The notes beneath the pieces are model-generated. The model was not told the origin of the DNA and made no database searches. It saw nothing but the letters and a program-made list of their open reading frames with translations. Shown piece after piece: positions 24,791-32,537 of a stretch of 64,000 nucleotides of DNA (position 1 is its first letter; every line of letters begins with the position of its first letter). The stretch lies in the NCBI GenBank assembly GCA_050157065.1, contig CP189573.1. One strand, given 5' to 3'. Made by a program: the position numbers and the translations under genes. Source of the DNA: Avipropionibacterium sp050157065. GTDB lineage: Bacteria > Actinomycetota > Actinomycetes > Propionibacteriales > Propionibacteriaceae.

Positions 24791-25374
24791 GCCGTCAGCA
24801 TGCCAGAGTCGTGCTGCGCTCGAATCTGCCGGGACAACCCCATCAGGAGTTCTCGTAGCAGGTTCTCGGTAGCAATGTCGGTGATCGTGCCGTCTGGGCT
24901 GATGCGTTCATGACAGCGGAAGACCAACACCTCGGGGCGGGCCAATACCTTTGCATCGATGGCGGAGAGAACCTGGCGAAGCGCGATCTGGGCGCGTACC
25001 GTCCCGAGCGCTCCGGGCGACGCCCCGGCGATTGCCACCGGCTTACCAGTCAGCGCGGCGGCCCCAGTCGGTCGGCTGGCCCAGTCCAGCGCGTTCTTCA
25101 ACGCTGCCGGAACAGACGCATTGTGCTCGGGGGTGACCAACAGAACCCCGTCAGCAGCCTCGATCCGGCTGCGGAGATGAGCCACCGCGGACGGCAACGG
25201 GTCATCGTCCAGATCCTCGTCGTACAGCGGCAGCGTGCCGAGTTCGTCGAATACCTCGACCGTGGTTCCCACCGGACACAGCTCGCGCGCCCCGCGCAAC
25301 AAAGCAGCGTTGTAGGACCGAGTGCGCAAGCTGCCCGACAGACCCAGGACGCGCAGTTGACGTGCAGCCATCAT
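24787..25374 (-). CDS. NADPH-dependent FMN reductase (NAD(P)H quinone/azo-reductase-like)
   Basis: A 195-residue flavodoxin-fold protein. GLSGSLRTRSYNAALLRGA binds the FMN phosphate and VTPEHNASVPAALKNALDW is the second conserved loop. Members reduce quinones, azo dyes, chromate or flavins with NADPH in the cytoplasm. Tandem ATGs at 25374 and 25371 follow GAGGAAGAGGAAG. It is the first gene of a two-gene operon with the TetR regulator and divergent from the MFS transporter, suggesting joint detoxification of one compound. Confidence 0.9.
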   Translation of the reverse strand: MMAARQLRVLGLSGSLRTRSYNAALLRGARELCPVGTTVEVFDELGTLPLYDEDLDDDPLPSAVAHLRSRIEAADGVLLVTPEHNASVPAALKNALDWASRPTGAAALTGKPVAIAGASPGALGTVRAQIALRQVLSAIDAKVLARPEVLVFRCHERISPDGTITDIATENLLRELLMGLSRQIRAQHDSGMLTA

Positions 25375-25397
25375 CTTCCTCTTCCTCTATGTGCACA

Positions 25398-25425
25398 TTA
25401 CAGTCTACAAAGTAGACGCTACTGT
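25398..25425 (+). promoter_or_regulatory. Promoter of MFS gene overlapped by TetR operator
   Basis: GTCTACAAAGTAGAC at 25403-25417 is a perfect palindrome with a 3-bp centre, enclosed by further ACAGT/ACTGT arms. Candidate -35 TTACAG (25398-25403) and -10 TACTGT (25420-25425) flank it with 16 bp between them, so a bound repressor would block the promoter. The MFS ATG at 25433 would then be leaderless or nearly so. Confidence 0.65.
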
Positions 25426-25432
25426 GTAAGTC

Positions 25433-26635
25433 ATGACCACGCAACTGATCACCGCGCCTGCGCCGCCCAATCCCTCGAGTCGCCGCTGGAGCCTCGTCCT
25501 GCTCGCTTCCCCCACCGCGCTCGCTGCCAACAGCCCGGTCCTGCTCTTCGACCGGTTGAGCTCGAGCTTGGAGGAGCCGCTCCCTCTGGTCGTCTGGGTG
25601 GCCATCGCGTTCGGTCTGGCCGCCGCCGTAGCTACCCCGGTGACCAGCGCCGTACTCCGCCGCTATGGGGTTACGACCGTGCTGGTTGGCTGTGGAGCCT
25701 TGGTCGGAGCCGGGTCCTTGCTGGTCGTGCTGGCCCCCTCGCTGGCGGTGCTGGCCTGCGGCCGTCTTGCTCAGGGAGCGGGCGGGGCGGGCCTCTTCAC
25801 GCTGGCGATGACTCTGGCCGACTCCACACGAGTTCGCGGCTCGATCACCGCGGCCAACGGGGCAATCGGTGCGGCAGGACCGCTCGTCGGTGAGCTGCTC
25901 AGCACAGCAGTCTCGTGGCGCTTGGCGCTGAGCGTGTCGGCGGTGAGCCTGGTGGCCATCCCGCGCGTTCGCCATATCGCTGTCTCGCAGATGGTGGCCG
26001 ACCGGCGGACCGGCACGTTCGACGGCATCGGTGCTGCGGCGTTTGCGTTCTTGGTCACCGCGTTGGTTCTGCTACCTCACATCCCCGCGCACGCGGGGGT
26101 GATGGCGGTCCTGGCGCTCATCGCGGTGGCGATCCGCATCCGGGTACGCCCGCACGGTTTCGTGCCGCTGGCCGTGCTCCGAAACGGCGCCTTCCTCACC
26201 AGCAGCTTCTTGGTGCTGACGCTTTCGACCTCCTACTTCGCCCTGCTCTACCTGTTCCCCCGATTAGCGTCCCGCTGCTGCGGCTGGGAGGACGGCCGCG
26301 TGGGATTCGCGCAGCTGGCGGCTCTGCTCGCCGGCTCCCTTGCCGCATGGTGCTGGACATCGTGGTCCCGCGCGTCACAGCGCGTCGCTATCGCTGTTCC
26401 GGTGCTGGCGGGTGGCCTCACCGTCGCTCTTGCTCTCGCGAACACGTCGGGGGCGCTCCTGTTGGTACCCGCCGGGGCAGTGTTCGCGGCAACCAGCGGG
26501 CTCGCGGCGCTCATTTCGCCCGCCACCGAGTCCGCACCCACACAAGATCGTTCCACCGCCACAGGGCTCGTCATGCTCGCATACCTGCTCGGCGGCGCGT
26601 TCGGTCCCAACCTCGCGTCAGCTGTACTGAACTAG
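25433..26635 (+). CDS. MFS family efflux transporter
   Basis: A 400-residue inner-membrane protein with about 12 hydrophobic spans, resembling drug:H+ antiporters. The stretch GRLAQGAGGAGLFTLAMTLA corresponds to the conserved helix 4-5 region (motif C-like GxxxGPLVG appears as GAAGPLVGELL). It starts at the ATG at 25433, divergent from the FMN reductase/TetR operon. By context it exports the same compound that releases the TetR repressor. The substrate is unknown. Confidence 0.85.
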   Translation: MTTQLITAPAPPNPSSRRWSLVLLASPTALAANSPVLLFDRLSSSLEEPLPLVVWVAIAFGLAAAVATPVTSAVLRRYGVTTVLVGCGALVGAGSLLVVLAPSLAVLACGRLAQGAGGAGLFTLAMTLADSTRVRGSITAANGAIGAAGPLVGELLSTAVSWRLALSVSAVSLVAIPRVRHIAVSQMVADRRTGTFDGIGAAAFAFLVTALVLLPHIPAHAGVMAVLALIAVAIRIRVRPHGFVPLAVLRNGAFLTSSFLVLTLSTSYFALLYLFPRLASRCCGWEDGRVGFAQLAALLAGSLAAWCWTSWSRASQRVAIAVPVLAGGLTVALALANTSGALLLVPAGAVFAATSGLAALISPATESAPTQDRSTATGLVMLAYLLGGAFGPNLASAVLN

Positions 26636-26680
26636 ATCGCTTGGGTCGTGAAGCGCTTCCGATGCTGGCCGCCACGCTCG

Positions 26681-26700
26681 GGTGTGATCCACATCACACC
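26681..26700. promoter_or_regulatory. CRP/FNR-family binding site
   Basis: GGTGTGATCCACATCACACC has perfect 7-bp arms and matches the CRP/GlxR core TGTGA-N6-TCACA. It is centred about 52 bp before the start of the NDH-like gene, a position compatible with activation or repression. Confidence 0.7.
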
Positions 26701-26742
26701 CGATGCCTGTCATCAATCAGCGCTCCGTTCCGCTCAAGTGAC

Positions 26743-27972
26743 ATGGAGCAATCGAACCGACATGAACAACACACGAAGCACCGCATCGTGGTCTTGGGCG
26801 CCGGCTACGCCGGAGCCTTCACGGCCGGGAACTTGGTGCGCCGACTGTCCCCGACGGACACGGAGATCACGGTCGTCAACGCTGAGGAGGAGTTCGTCCA
26901 GCGGCTGCGCATGCACCAGTTCGCGACAGGCCAGCACATCGACAGTCCAGCACTCGCCGACGTCTTCGCGGGCACCGGGATACGGCTACGCGTGGCCAGA
27001 GTCACCGCCGTCGACCCCGAGCGCCAGATCGTCACTGTGGCCGACCCCGCGGGCGGTGGAGAGATTGGCTACGACACCCTTCTCTACACGCTGGGCAGCG
27101 CCGTCGCCGACCACGGGGTCCCGGGAGTTGCCGAGCATGCCTTCCACGTCACCAGTCGTCCGGCTGCTCTGCGCCTCCGCGAGCGCCTGGACCAGTTGGG
27201 TGATGGCGGCAGGGTGTTGGTAGTCGGCGACGGATGGACAGGCATCGAGTCCGCCGCCGAGTTCGCCGAGTCCCGGCCGAACCTCTCGGTGACGCTGATC
27301 GCCCGAGGCGAACTGGGGGCCCGGCTCTCACCCGGGGCCCGCCGTCACCTACGCCGGACCTGCGAGCGGCTGGGTATCACCGCGGTGGAGCACACCACCA
27401 TCGAAGCCGTCGAGGCGACACAAGCCATCGCCACCGACGGCACTGTCTTCGCGTCCCACGCGACCGTGTGGACCGCCGGGTTCTCGGTGAACCCGATCGC
27501 TGCTGCCAGCGGACTGGAGGTCGCCTCGACCGGTCAGATCGTCGTGGATCGCACCATGCGCTCGGTCTCGCACCCGAACGTCTACGCGGCCGGCGACAGC
27601 GTCTACACCATCGGCGACAACGGCCGACCCTTGCCGATGTCCTGCGCTTCGGCTGGCCACACCGGCGGGCAGGCCATGGACGCGATCGTGGGCCGCCTGA
27701 CCGGCCGCAAGATTGAATACACCAAGCTGGTCTACCCGGGCAACCACATCAGCCTCGGGCGGCGGGACGGGATCCTCCAGACGGTCGACGCCAAAGGACA
27801 CCCGAAACCGAAGTACATGGGCGGCCGCAAGGCCGCCCGCATCAAGGCGGGCATCGTCAAGATTTCGCTGTGGGCGGTCTCGCACCCAACCTTCGGCATG
27901 CCCAAGCGCCAGCGACGTCTGACCGCTGCAGCAATAGCGTCCAGCCGAGACGACGATCGCGCAGCCGCCTAG
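26743..27972 (+). CDS. NDH-2-like FAD-dependent pyridine nucleotide oxidoreductase
   Basis: A 409-residue flavoprotein. The FAD-binding motif RIVVLGAGYAGAFTAGNLV lies near residue 14, the NAD(P)H-binding motif VLVVGDGWTGIESAAEFA near residue 165, and the second FAD motif NVYAAGDSVYTIG near residue 280. It resembles type II NADH dehydrogenases and related quinone reductases; the C-terminal amphipathic region expected for membrane docking is basic. The next gene, an ECF sigma factor, starts two bases after its stop, so they form an operon. A CRP-like site lies upstream. Confidence 0.85.
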   Translation: MEQSNRHEQHTKHRIVVLGAGYAGAFTAGNLVRRLSPTDTEITVVNAEEEFVQRLRMHQFATGQHIDSPALADVFAGTGIRLRVARVTAVDPERQIVTVADPAGGGEIGYDTLLYTLGSAVADHGVPGVAEHAFHVTSRPAALRLRERLDQLGDGGRVLVVGDGWTGIESAAEFAESRPNLSVTLIARGELGARLSPGARRHLRRTCERLGITAVEHTTIEAVEATQAIATDGTVFASHATVWTAGFSVNPIAAASGLEVASTGQIVVDRTMRSVSHPNVYAAGDSVYTIGDNGRPLPMSCASAGHTGGQAMDAIVGRLTGRKIEYTKLVYPGNHISLGRRDGILQTVDAKGHPKPKYMGGRKAARIKAGIVKISLWAVSHPTFGMPKRQRRLTAAAIASSRDDDRAAA

Positions 27973-27973
27973 A

Positions 27974-28936
27974 GTGGCGAGAGTGGAGAGCAGCGCCATT
28001 GACCGCTTCGACACGGATCGGTTCGAGGCCAGCCGAAACCGGCTGGCCTCGTTGGCCTATCGGTTGCTGGGATCCGCCGCCGCCGCCGAAGACGTCGTGC
28101 AGGATGCGTTCCTGCACTGGCAGGCTGCCGACAGGCAGCAGATCCAGGTGCCCGAAGCATGGCTGACGAAGGTCGTCACCAACCTGTGCCTCGACCGCCT
28201 TCGTTCGGCACAGGTCCGTCGCGAGCGCACCGCGGGTGACTGGCTGCCCGAGCCACTCCTCGACGGTGACCCGATGCTCGGTCCGGCCGAGACTTTTGAG
28301 CAGCGCGAATCGGTGTCCCTGGCGGTGTTGACCCTCATGGAGCGCTTGTCACCCCACGAACGGGCCGTATACGTCCTCCGCGAAGCGTTCTCCTACAGCC
28401 ACGGCGAGCTTGCCGAGATTCTCGCCATCACCGAGTCCGCAAGCCAGCAGCACCTCCACCGGGCCCGGCGCCGTATCACGGCCGCGCGTCGTCGCGGCAC
28501 CGAAGTTGACCCGGGATCCGCCCGCAGGATCGTCGAGGAGTTTCTCGCCGCCGCCTCCTCCGGCCGTACCGAGCGGTTGGTGAGGCTGCTCACCGATGAC
28601 GCAACCGCAATTTCCGACGGCGCCGGACTGACCGAGAGGCTGCTGCAGTACGACACTCCGCAGCGCATCGCGGCTGTCGCACGAGCCGGCTTCAATCCCA
28701 CGCCTGCCAAACGGCGACTTGCCGGTGGCACACCTGCCGTCCACTACGCGCTCGTCAACGGGACCCCGGCCATCCTCTTCGTCATAGGAGACCAGGTGAT
28801 TGGCGCAGTTGGGTTCGACATCGCCAACGGGAGGATCGCAACCGTGCGCGGCATCGCAGCGCCCGCCCGCCTCGTCCGACTTGCCGAGGCGTGGCGCCAG
28901 CATGAACCAGGGACACCACTCATCGCCCGTTGGTGA
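27974..28936 (+). CDS. ECF sigma factor with SnoaL-like C-terminal extension (SigJ/ECF41-like)
   Basis: A 320-residue sigma-70 family protein. Region 2 reads ASLAYRLLGSAAAAEDVVQD, the linker contains DWLPEPLLDGDP (the WLPEPL motif of ECF41-type factors), and region 4 contains SYSHGELAEILAITESASQQ followed by HLHRARRR. Residues from about 190 onward form a SnoaL/NTF2-like domain with SDGAG and ending APARLVRL, variants of the DGGGK and NPDKL motifs. The extension is thought to replace an anti-sigma factor. It is co-transcribed with the NDH-like flavoprotein. Confidence 0.88.
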   Translation: MARVESSAIDRFDTDRFEASRNRLASLAYRLLGSAAAAEDVVQDAFLHWQAADRQQIQVPEAWLTKVVTNLCLDRLRSAQVRRERTAGDWLPEPLLDGDPMLGPAETFEQRESVSLAVLTLMERLSPHERAVYVLREAFSYSHGELAEILAITESASQQHLHRARRRITAARRRGTEVDPGSARRIVEEFLAAASSGRTERLVRLLTDDATAISDGAGLTERLLQYDTPQRIAAVARAGFNPTPAKRRLAGGTPAVHYALVNGTPAILFVIGDQVIGAVGFDIANGRIATVRGIAAPARLVRLAEAWRQHEPGTPLIARW

Positions 28937-28998
28937 TCCGGCGGCCACTCGGGTCCCATGTCCTTGATTCAACAACGCCGGCATCACCGGATCGGCTT

Positions 28999-29880
28999 TC
29001 ACTCAGGAACTGCAGGCAGATCGATCGCTGCAAGCCGAGCCGGATCGATCACAGACTCCATCGCGACGATGCGACCATCGATGACCGTGCATGCCATCAC
29101 GCCACGCACCCGGCCCTCAAGGTCCCATACTCCGACGCCTGGCTCTCCGTTCACGAGCACCCGGCGCGCGGTGAACTTCACCCGCCTCGCCTGCTTGAGC
29201 TTGTCGGCCAGGCTGGATGCTCCCTGCCTGACGACTGAGCCGCGCGCCGAGTGCACGCGCCAGGTCACCTCTGGATCCAGGACGCCTAGCAGACCTTCGA
29301 AGTCACCGTCCCGGGCGGCGGCGAGGAAGGCGTCGACGACCGCGCGTTGCTGCCGGCGCTCAGTGGTGGGCCGGGGGGTGTCCTGTACCTTGCGGCGAGC
29401 CCGCCAGGCGAGCATCTTGGCAGCGTCGGTCGATGTTCCGACGACCTGACCTATCTCGTCGAACGGCACTGCGAACATGTCGTGCAGCACGAACGCCAGC
29501 CGCTCGGCCGGCTTGAGGGTCTCGAGCACTACCATCAGCGCGAGTCCAACCGACTCGGCCAGTACTGCCTCGTCCTCTGGCCCGGCTTCGGCGTCCTCGG
29601 CCACGACCAGCTCGGGCAGGTGCTCGTCGTAGGACGTCTCCGGCCGGATATTGCGTGAGCGGAGCGCATCGATGCAGACCCGGCCGACGACGGTGGTCAA
29701 CCAGCCGGTCAGGTTCTCGATCGAGTCCGGATCCTGGCGGGCAAGCCGCAGCCATGCCTCCTGCACGGCATCTTCGGCGTCGGCACGAGAGCCGAGCATC
29801 CTGTAGGCGACCGCCACAAGCCGCGCGCGGTGTTCATCGAACGCTTCAGCCAGCGCATCTGGGGGTCCTGCTTCGATCAT
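28999..29880 (-). CDS. ECF sigma factor with SnoaL-like extension (SigJ-like), convergent copy
   Basis: A 293-residue sigma factor. Region 2 is VAVAYRMLGSRADAEDAVQE followed by AWLRLARQDP; the linker has YDEHLPELVV instead of WLPEPL; region 4 is FAVPFDEIGQVVGTSTDAAK followed by MLAWRARRK. The C-terminal SnoaL-like domain ends in SVIDPARLAAID, corresponding to NPDKL. The ATG at 29880 follows GGAAGG; the frame is open to 29976. It faces the other sigma gene tail to tail and lies beside a DoxX gene. No TGTCACA-N16-CGTC promoter is seen before it. Confidence 0.87.
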   Translation of the reverse strand: MIEAGPPDALAEAFDEHRARLVAVAYRMLGSRADAEDAVQEAWLRLARQDPDSIENLTGWLTTVVGRVCIDALRSRNIRPETSYDEHLPELVVAEDAEAGPEDEAVLAESVGLALMVVLETLKPAERLAFVLHDMFAVPFDEIGQVVGTSTDAAKMLAWRARRKVQDTPRPTTERRQQRAVVDAFLAAARDGDFEGLLGVLDPEVTWRVHSARGSVVRQGASSLADKLKQARRVKFTARRVLVNGEPGVGVWDLEGRVRGVMACTVIDGRIVAMESVIDPARLAAIDLPAVPE

Positions 29881-29965
29881 GTAGGCACCTTCCTCGAGTG
29901 CTCTGTCAGAGGGATGGCGAAACTCAGGGCTCGAGGTCACAGATTGAACAGAAAGCATGGCGGTC

Positions 29966-30352
29966 TCAGCTCCCAAATGACTCGGGCCCGAATCGTCCCC
30001 ACGCGACGAACGCCGCCAGAGTGAACCAGGCGAGGTCGCCCAACAGGCTGTGCCACTCGCGACGCATGATCCGGGCGGTTCCCGCTCCGGCCATGATCAG
30101 CATGAGGCCGAGTGCGGCGAGTGGTACCAGCACCGGTGCGATGTCGAGTGCGGCGGGCAGGATCAGTCCTATCGAGGCCAGTACCTTGAGGGCGCCGAGT
30201 GCCTTGATGAACCGAGGGTCGAAGTCATCGACGTAGTGCTGGGCCGGGCTGATGGCACGGAACCGTTCCTTGGACATCGCCAGCATGGCAACGCCGCCAG
30301 CCGAGAAGCCGACGGCCAGCACGCCGGCCACGATCCACAGTGCGATGTTCAT
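29966..30352 (-). CDS. DoxX family membrane protein (copy 1)
   Basis: A 128-residue protein with four membrane spans: IALWIVAGVLAVGFSAGG, then FIKALGALKVLASIGLILPA and ALDIAPVLVPLAALGLMLIM, and a last LAWFTLAAFVAWGRF. DoxX proteins are linked to redox and thiol-stress functions with poorly defined chemistry. It is clearly paralogous to the protein at 32538-32924 (shared GLILPAxLDIAPxLVPLAA). An ECF41-type promoter on the minus strand at 30399-30425 precedes it, divergent from the sigma factor's own promoter. Confidence 0.85.
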   Translation of the reverse strand: MNIALWIVAGVLAVGFSAGGVAMLAMSKERFRAISPAQHYVDDFDPRFIKALGALKVLASIGLILPAALDIAPVLVPLAALGLMLIMAGAGTARIMRREWHSLLGDLAWFTLAAFVAWGRFGPESFGS

Positions 30353-30398
30353 GCGTCTCCTTTTGCGAGGCCACCCTCGTGGTGGCGTCCGCCCTTGA

Positions 30399-30425
30399 GA
30401 CGAGACAACAGGCCGGTGTGTGACA
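30399..30425 (-). promoter_or_regulatory. ECF41-type promoter of DoxX-1
   Basis: On the minus strand TGTCACA (30425-30419), 16 bp, then CGTC (30402-30399), continuing TCAAGG. It lies 46 bp before the DoxX start. Confidence 0.75.
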
Positions 30426-30446
30426 TCAACCGGCTGACGGCGGACA

Positions 30447-30473
30447 TGTCACAGATCGGTCGTCTGCGTCGTC
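30447..30473 (+). promoter_or_regulatory. ECF41-type promoter of the sigma factor gene
   Basis: TGTCACA at 30447-30453, 16 bp, CGTC at 30470-30473 followed by TCATGG. It lies 47 bp before the sigma factor ATG and 22 bp from the divergent DoxX promoter, implying autoregulation. Confidence 0.75.
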
Positions 30474-30520
30474 TCATGGACATGCACCCCAGGGACCACC
30501 GGAAGCAGGAGACCAGCCAG

Positions 30521-31447
30521 ATGACGCAAGCCCGCGAGTTCGAGTCGCTTCGCCCGCTGCTGTTCTCGATCGCCTACCGGATTGTGGGCAGTGTCACCGA
30601 GGCCGAGGACGCGGTGCAGGAGACGTGGCTGCGTTACACCTCCAGCACGGTCCGGCCCGAGTCGCTGAAGTCCTACCTGTCCGCAGTGGTCGCCCGGATC
30701 TCGATCGACGTGCTTCGCTCGGCGAGGGTCCGTCGGGAGACCTACGTGGGACCGTGGTTCCCCGAGCCGTTGCCCACCGAGACCCGGTCCGCTGACCCAT
30801 ACGACGACCCAGCGCGCGCGGCCGAGCTAGCCGACTCGGTGTCGATGGCGTCGCTACTCCTGCTGGAACGGCTCAGCCCGCTCGAACGCGCGGTGTTCGT
30901 GCTCCGCGAGGTGTTCGAGTTCGACTTCAACGAGATCGCCGTAGCGGTGGGACGATCAGAGCCGGCCTGCCGACAGCTGGCCTCCAGAGCCCGCGGCCAC
31001 ATGAGGCAGGGCCGGCCGCGTTTCGAGGCCGACCGGCGCAAGAGGACAGAGCTCGCCGACCGCTTCTTCGACGCGCTCCGCGACGGAGACCTCGACCGAC
31101 TGCGAGAGCTTCTCACTGCAGACGTCGTGACCATCAACGACGGTGGCGGCAAATCCGGCGGACAAGGCGGCTTGTTCGGTGCCGCCAAGGCGGCTCGGAT
31201 CCTGGTCGCCACGGTGCCCCCGATACTCGCCACCGGCGCGACCATCGAACGACTCGAGCTCAACGGTGGACCCGGAGCCGTTCTGCGCGACCGGGACGAC
31301 AATGTCATCGGCGCCTGGACACTGGAGATCCTCGACGGACAAGTCCAGACCATCCGCTCAGTGACCAACCCGGACAAGCTCCGCCACCTCGGACCGGTCG
31401 GCGACCTACGCGCGGCTATACGACCAATGAAGCGGGATGGCGTCTGA
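30521..31447 (+). CDS. ECF41-family RNA polymerase sigma factor
   Basis: A 308-residue sigma factor with all three family marks: GPWFPEPLPTE in the linker, INDGGGKSGG in the C-terminal SnoaL-like domain and SVTNPDKLRHL near the C-terminus. Region 2 is FSIAYRIVGSVTEAEDAVQE; region 4 is FEFDFNEIAVAVGRSEPACR followed by QLASRARGH. ECF41 factors carry their own inhibitory/activating C-terminal domain in place of an anti-sigma factor. The ATG at 30521 follows AGGAGA. Matching promoters precede this gene and three neighbouring redox genes. Confidence 0.92.
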   Translation: MTQAREFESLRPLLFSIAYRIVGSVTEAEDAVQETWLRYTSSTVRPESLKSYLSAVVARISIDVLRSARVRRETYVGPWFPEPLPTETRSADPYDDPARAAELADSVSMASLLLLERLSPLERAVFVLREVFEFDFNEIAVAVGRSEPACRQLASRARGHMRQGRPRFEADRRKRTELADRFFDALRDGDLDRLRELLTADVVTINDGGGKSGGQGGLFGAAKAARILVATVPPILATGATIERLELNGGPGAVLRDRDDNVIGAWTLEILDGQVQTIRSVTNPDKLRHLGPVGDLRAAIRPMKRDGV

Positions 31448-31451
31448 GCTG

Positions 31452-31473
31452 ATCTACACCGCGCCGTGTAGAT
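31452..31473. terminator. Hairpin after the ECF41 gene
   Basis: ATCTACAC (31452-31459) and GTGTAGAT (31466-31473) form a perfect 8-bp stem four bases after the stop. No T-run follows, so an operator role is also possible. Confidence 0.45.
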
Positions 31474-31555
31474 GGCCACGACAGAGCTCAGTCCGGGCGC
31501 CTCGATACTGACCGCGCCGAGGCCTCAACGCACTGGGTCCTGATCGGCTCGCATC

Positions 31556-31675
31556 GGGCAGACGCAGTATGGACGATTACTGCGAGGAGCAGCGTGATCC
31601 CGACGGCCCACAGAAAGCTCGTGTGCGGTCGCACTGGCCGTCCCACCTCGCGTAGTGGTTGAACTTGTGCTCGCC
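31556..31675 (-). pseudogene. sdhC fragment copy 2
   Basis: On the minus strand it reads GEHKFNHYAR, then, in another frame, HTSFLWAVGITLLLAVIVHT. This is the same segment and frame change as the sdhC remnant at 23514-23971, in the same orientation. The 27 bp at 31649-31675 are identical to 23792-23818. Nothing of the N-terminal helix or of later helices is present. Confidence 0.65.
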
Positions 31676-31686
31676 ATTCCGCACCG

Positions 31687-31800
31687 GTGAGTACGGGCAG
31701 GCGACCGCGTCGCTGGTGGTGGGCAAGTGGTCGGCGGCGTCCCGGCAGAACACACTGGCCACCGCGCTCGACGAGTGGGGCATCCTGCGCCGCACTCCCT
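31687..31800 (+). pseudogene. Possible Tn3-family transposase fragment
   Basis: The frame reads SLVVGKWSAASRQNTLATAL followed by DEWGILRRTP and a stop. The RQNxLAxAL-x-E-x-G-x-xxRT pattern resembles a segment near the end of Tn3-type transposases. Only about 38 codons remain. It directly abuts the right inverted repeat. The family call is tentative. Confidence 0.35.
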
Positions 31801-31850
31801 GACGTGACGGTGCGCAGGACCGGGGGTTGGCCTGGAGCGGCCCAGTCGGC
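31798..31850 (+). repeat. 52-bp inverted repeat, right copy
   Basis: Begins CCTGACGTGACGGTGCGCAG and ends GAGCGGCCCAGTCGGC. It is the inverted partner of 24081-24132, differing at about six aligned positions. It starts at the stop of the transposase-like fragment. Confidence 0.7.
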
Positions 31851-31910
31851 GCCTGGACACGATGGGCCTGCCCGCGCGACCCCAGTGGCGCACGTAAGTC
31901 GCATGGGGGT

Positions 31911-31937
31911 TGTTACCTTTTTGCGGCGGGCTTCGTC
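31911..31937 (+). promoter_or_regulatory. ECF41-type promoter of the decarboxylase-DoxX-2 unit
   Basis: TGTTACC at 31911-31917, 16 bp, CGTC at 31934-31937. The -35 deviates from TGTCACA at two positions. It lies 36 bp before the decarboxylase ATG. Confidence 0.65.
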
Positions 31938-31973
31938 AAAAGGATGCAAGCATCCAAAGACGAAGGAGACCCG

Positions 31974-32444
31974 ATGGAAACCCGCATCAACCCCATGGCC
32001 AACGAGGTCGGAGCGAAGTGGATCAAGCACATCATCTCGTCGAACAAGCCCATCACCGACTCCGCGCTGCCCAAGGCGGTGCAGGAGCTGGTGAAGATCC
32101 GCGCCAGCCAGATCAACGGCTGCGGCGGCTGCCTGGACATGCACACCAAGGACGCCGCGGCCGCCGGCGAGAGCACGGTGCGGATCAACCTGGTCGGGGC
32201 ATGGCGGGAGACCACCATCTACACCGAGGCTGAGCGGGCGGCGCTGGAACTCACCGAGCAGGGCACCCGCCTGGCCGACTCCAGCGGCGTCACCAACGAG
32301 GCGTGGGCGAACGCGGCCAAGCACTTCGACGAGGACCAGCTCATGGCCCTGGTGGCCCTGATCTGCGTGATCAACGCCTTCAACCGGCTGAACGTGATCA
32401 CCCGGACACCCGGCGGCGAATACCAGCCCGGACAGTTCGGCTGA
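31974..32444 (+). CDS. Carboxymuconolactone decarboxylase (AhpD-like) protein
   Basis: A 156-residue all-helical protein. The redox motif CGGCLDMH (CxxCxxxH) in QINGCGGCLDMHTKDAAAAG marks the AhpD-like peroxidase-related branch and not a true decarboxylase. Such genes are the most frequent neighbours of ECF41 sigma factors. The ATG at 31974 follows GAAGGAGA. An ECF41-type promoter precedes it and DoxX-2 follows 93 bp later, probably in the same transcript. Confidence 0.9.
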   Translation: METRINPMANEVGAKWIKHIISSNKPITDSALPKAVQELVKIRASQINGCGGCLDMHTKDAAAAGESTVRINLVGAWRETTIYTEAERAALELTEQGTRLADSSGVTNEAWANAAKHFDEDQLMALVALICVINAFNRLNVITRTPGGEYQPGQFG

Positions 32445-32537
32445 CCGACCCTCCCTCTCAGACGCTGAGGCTCACGCGGACCGGGACGACCTCGGGTCCG
32501 CCTGTAGCCCCCGGACGCTGTACCAAGGACAAGACTC

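Noticed and set aside
28999..29880. ECF41-type promoter before the convergent sigma gene
   Set aside because: A TGTGACC-like hexamer is present upstream, but no CGTC lies 16 bp after it.
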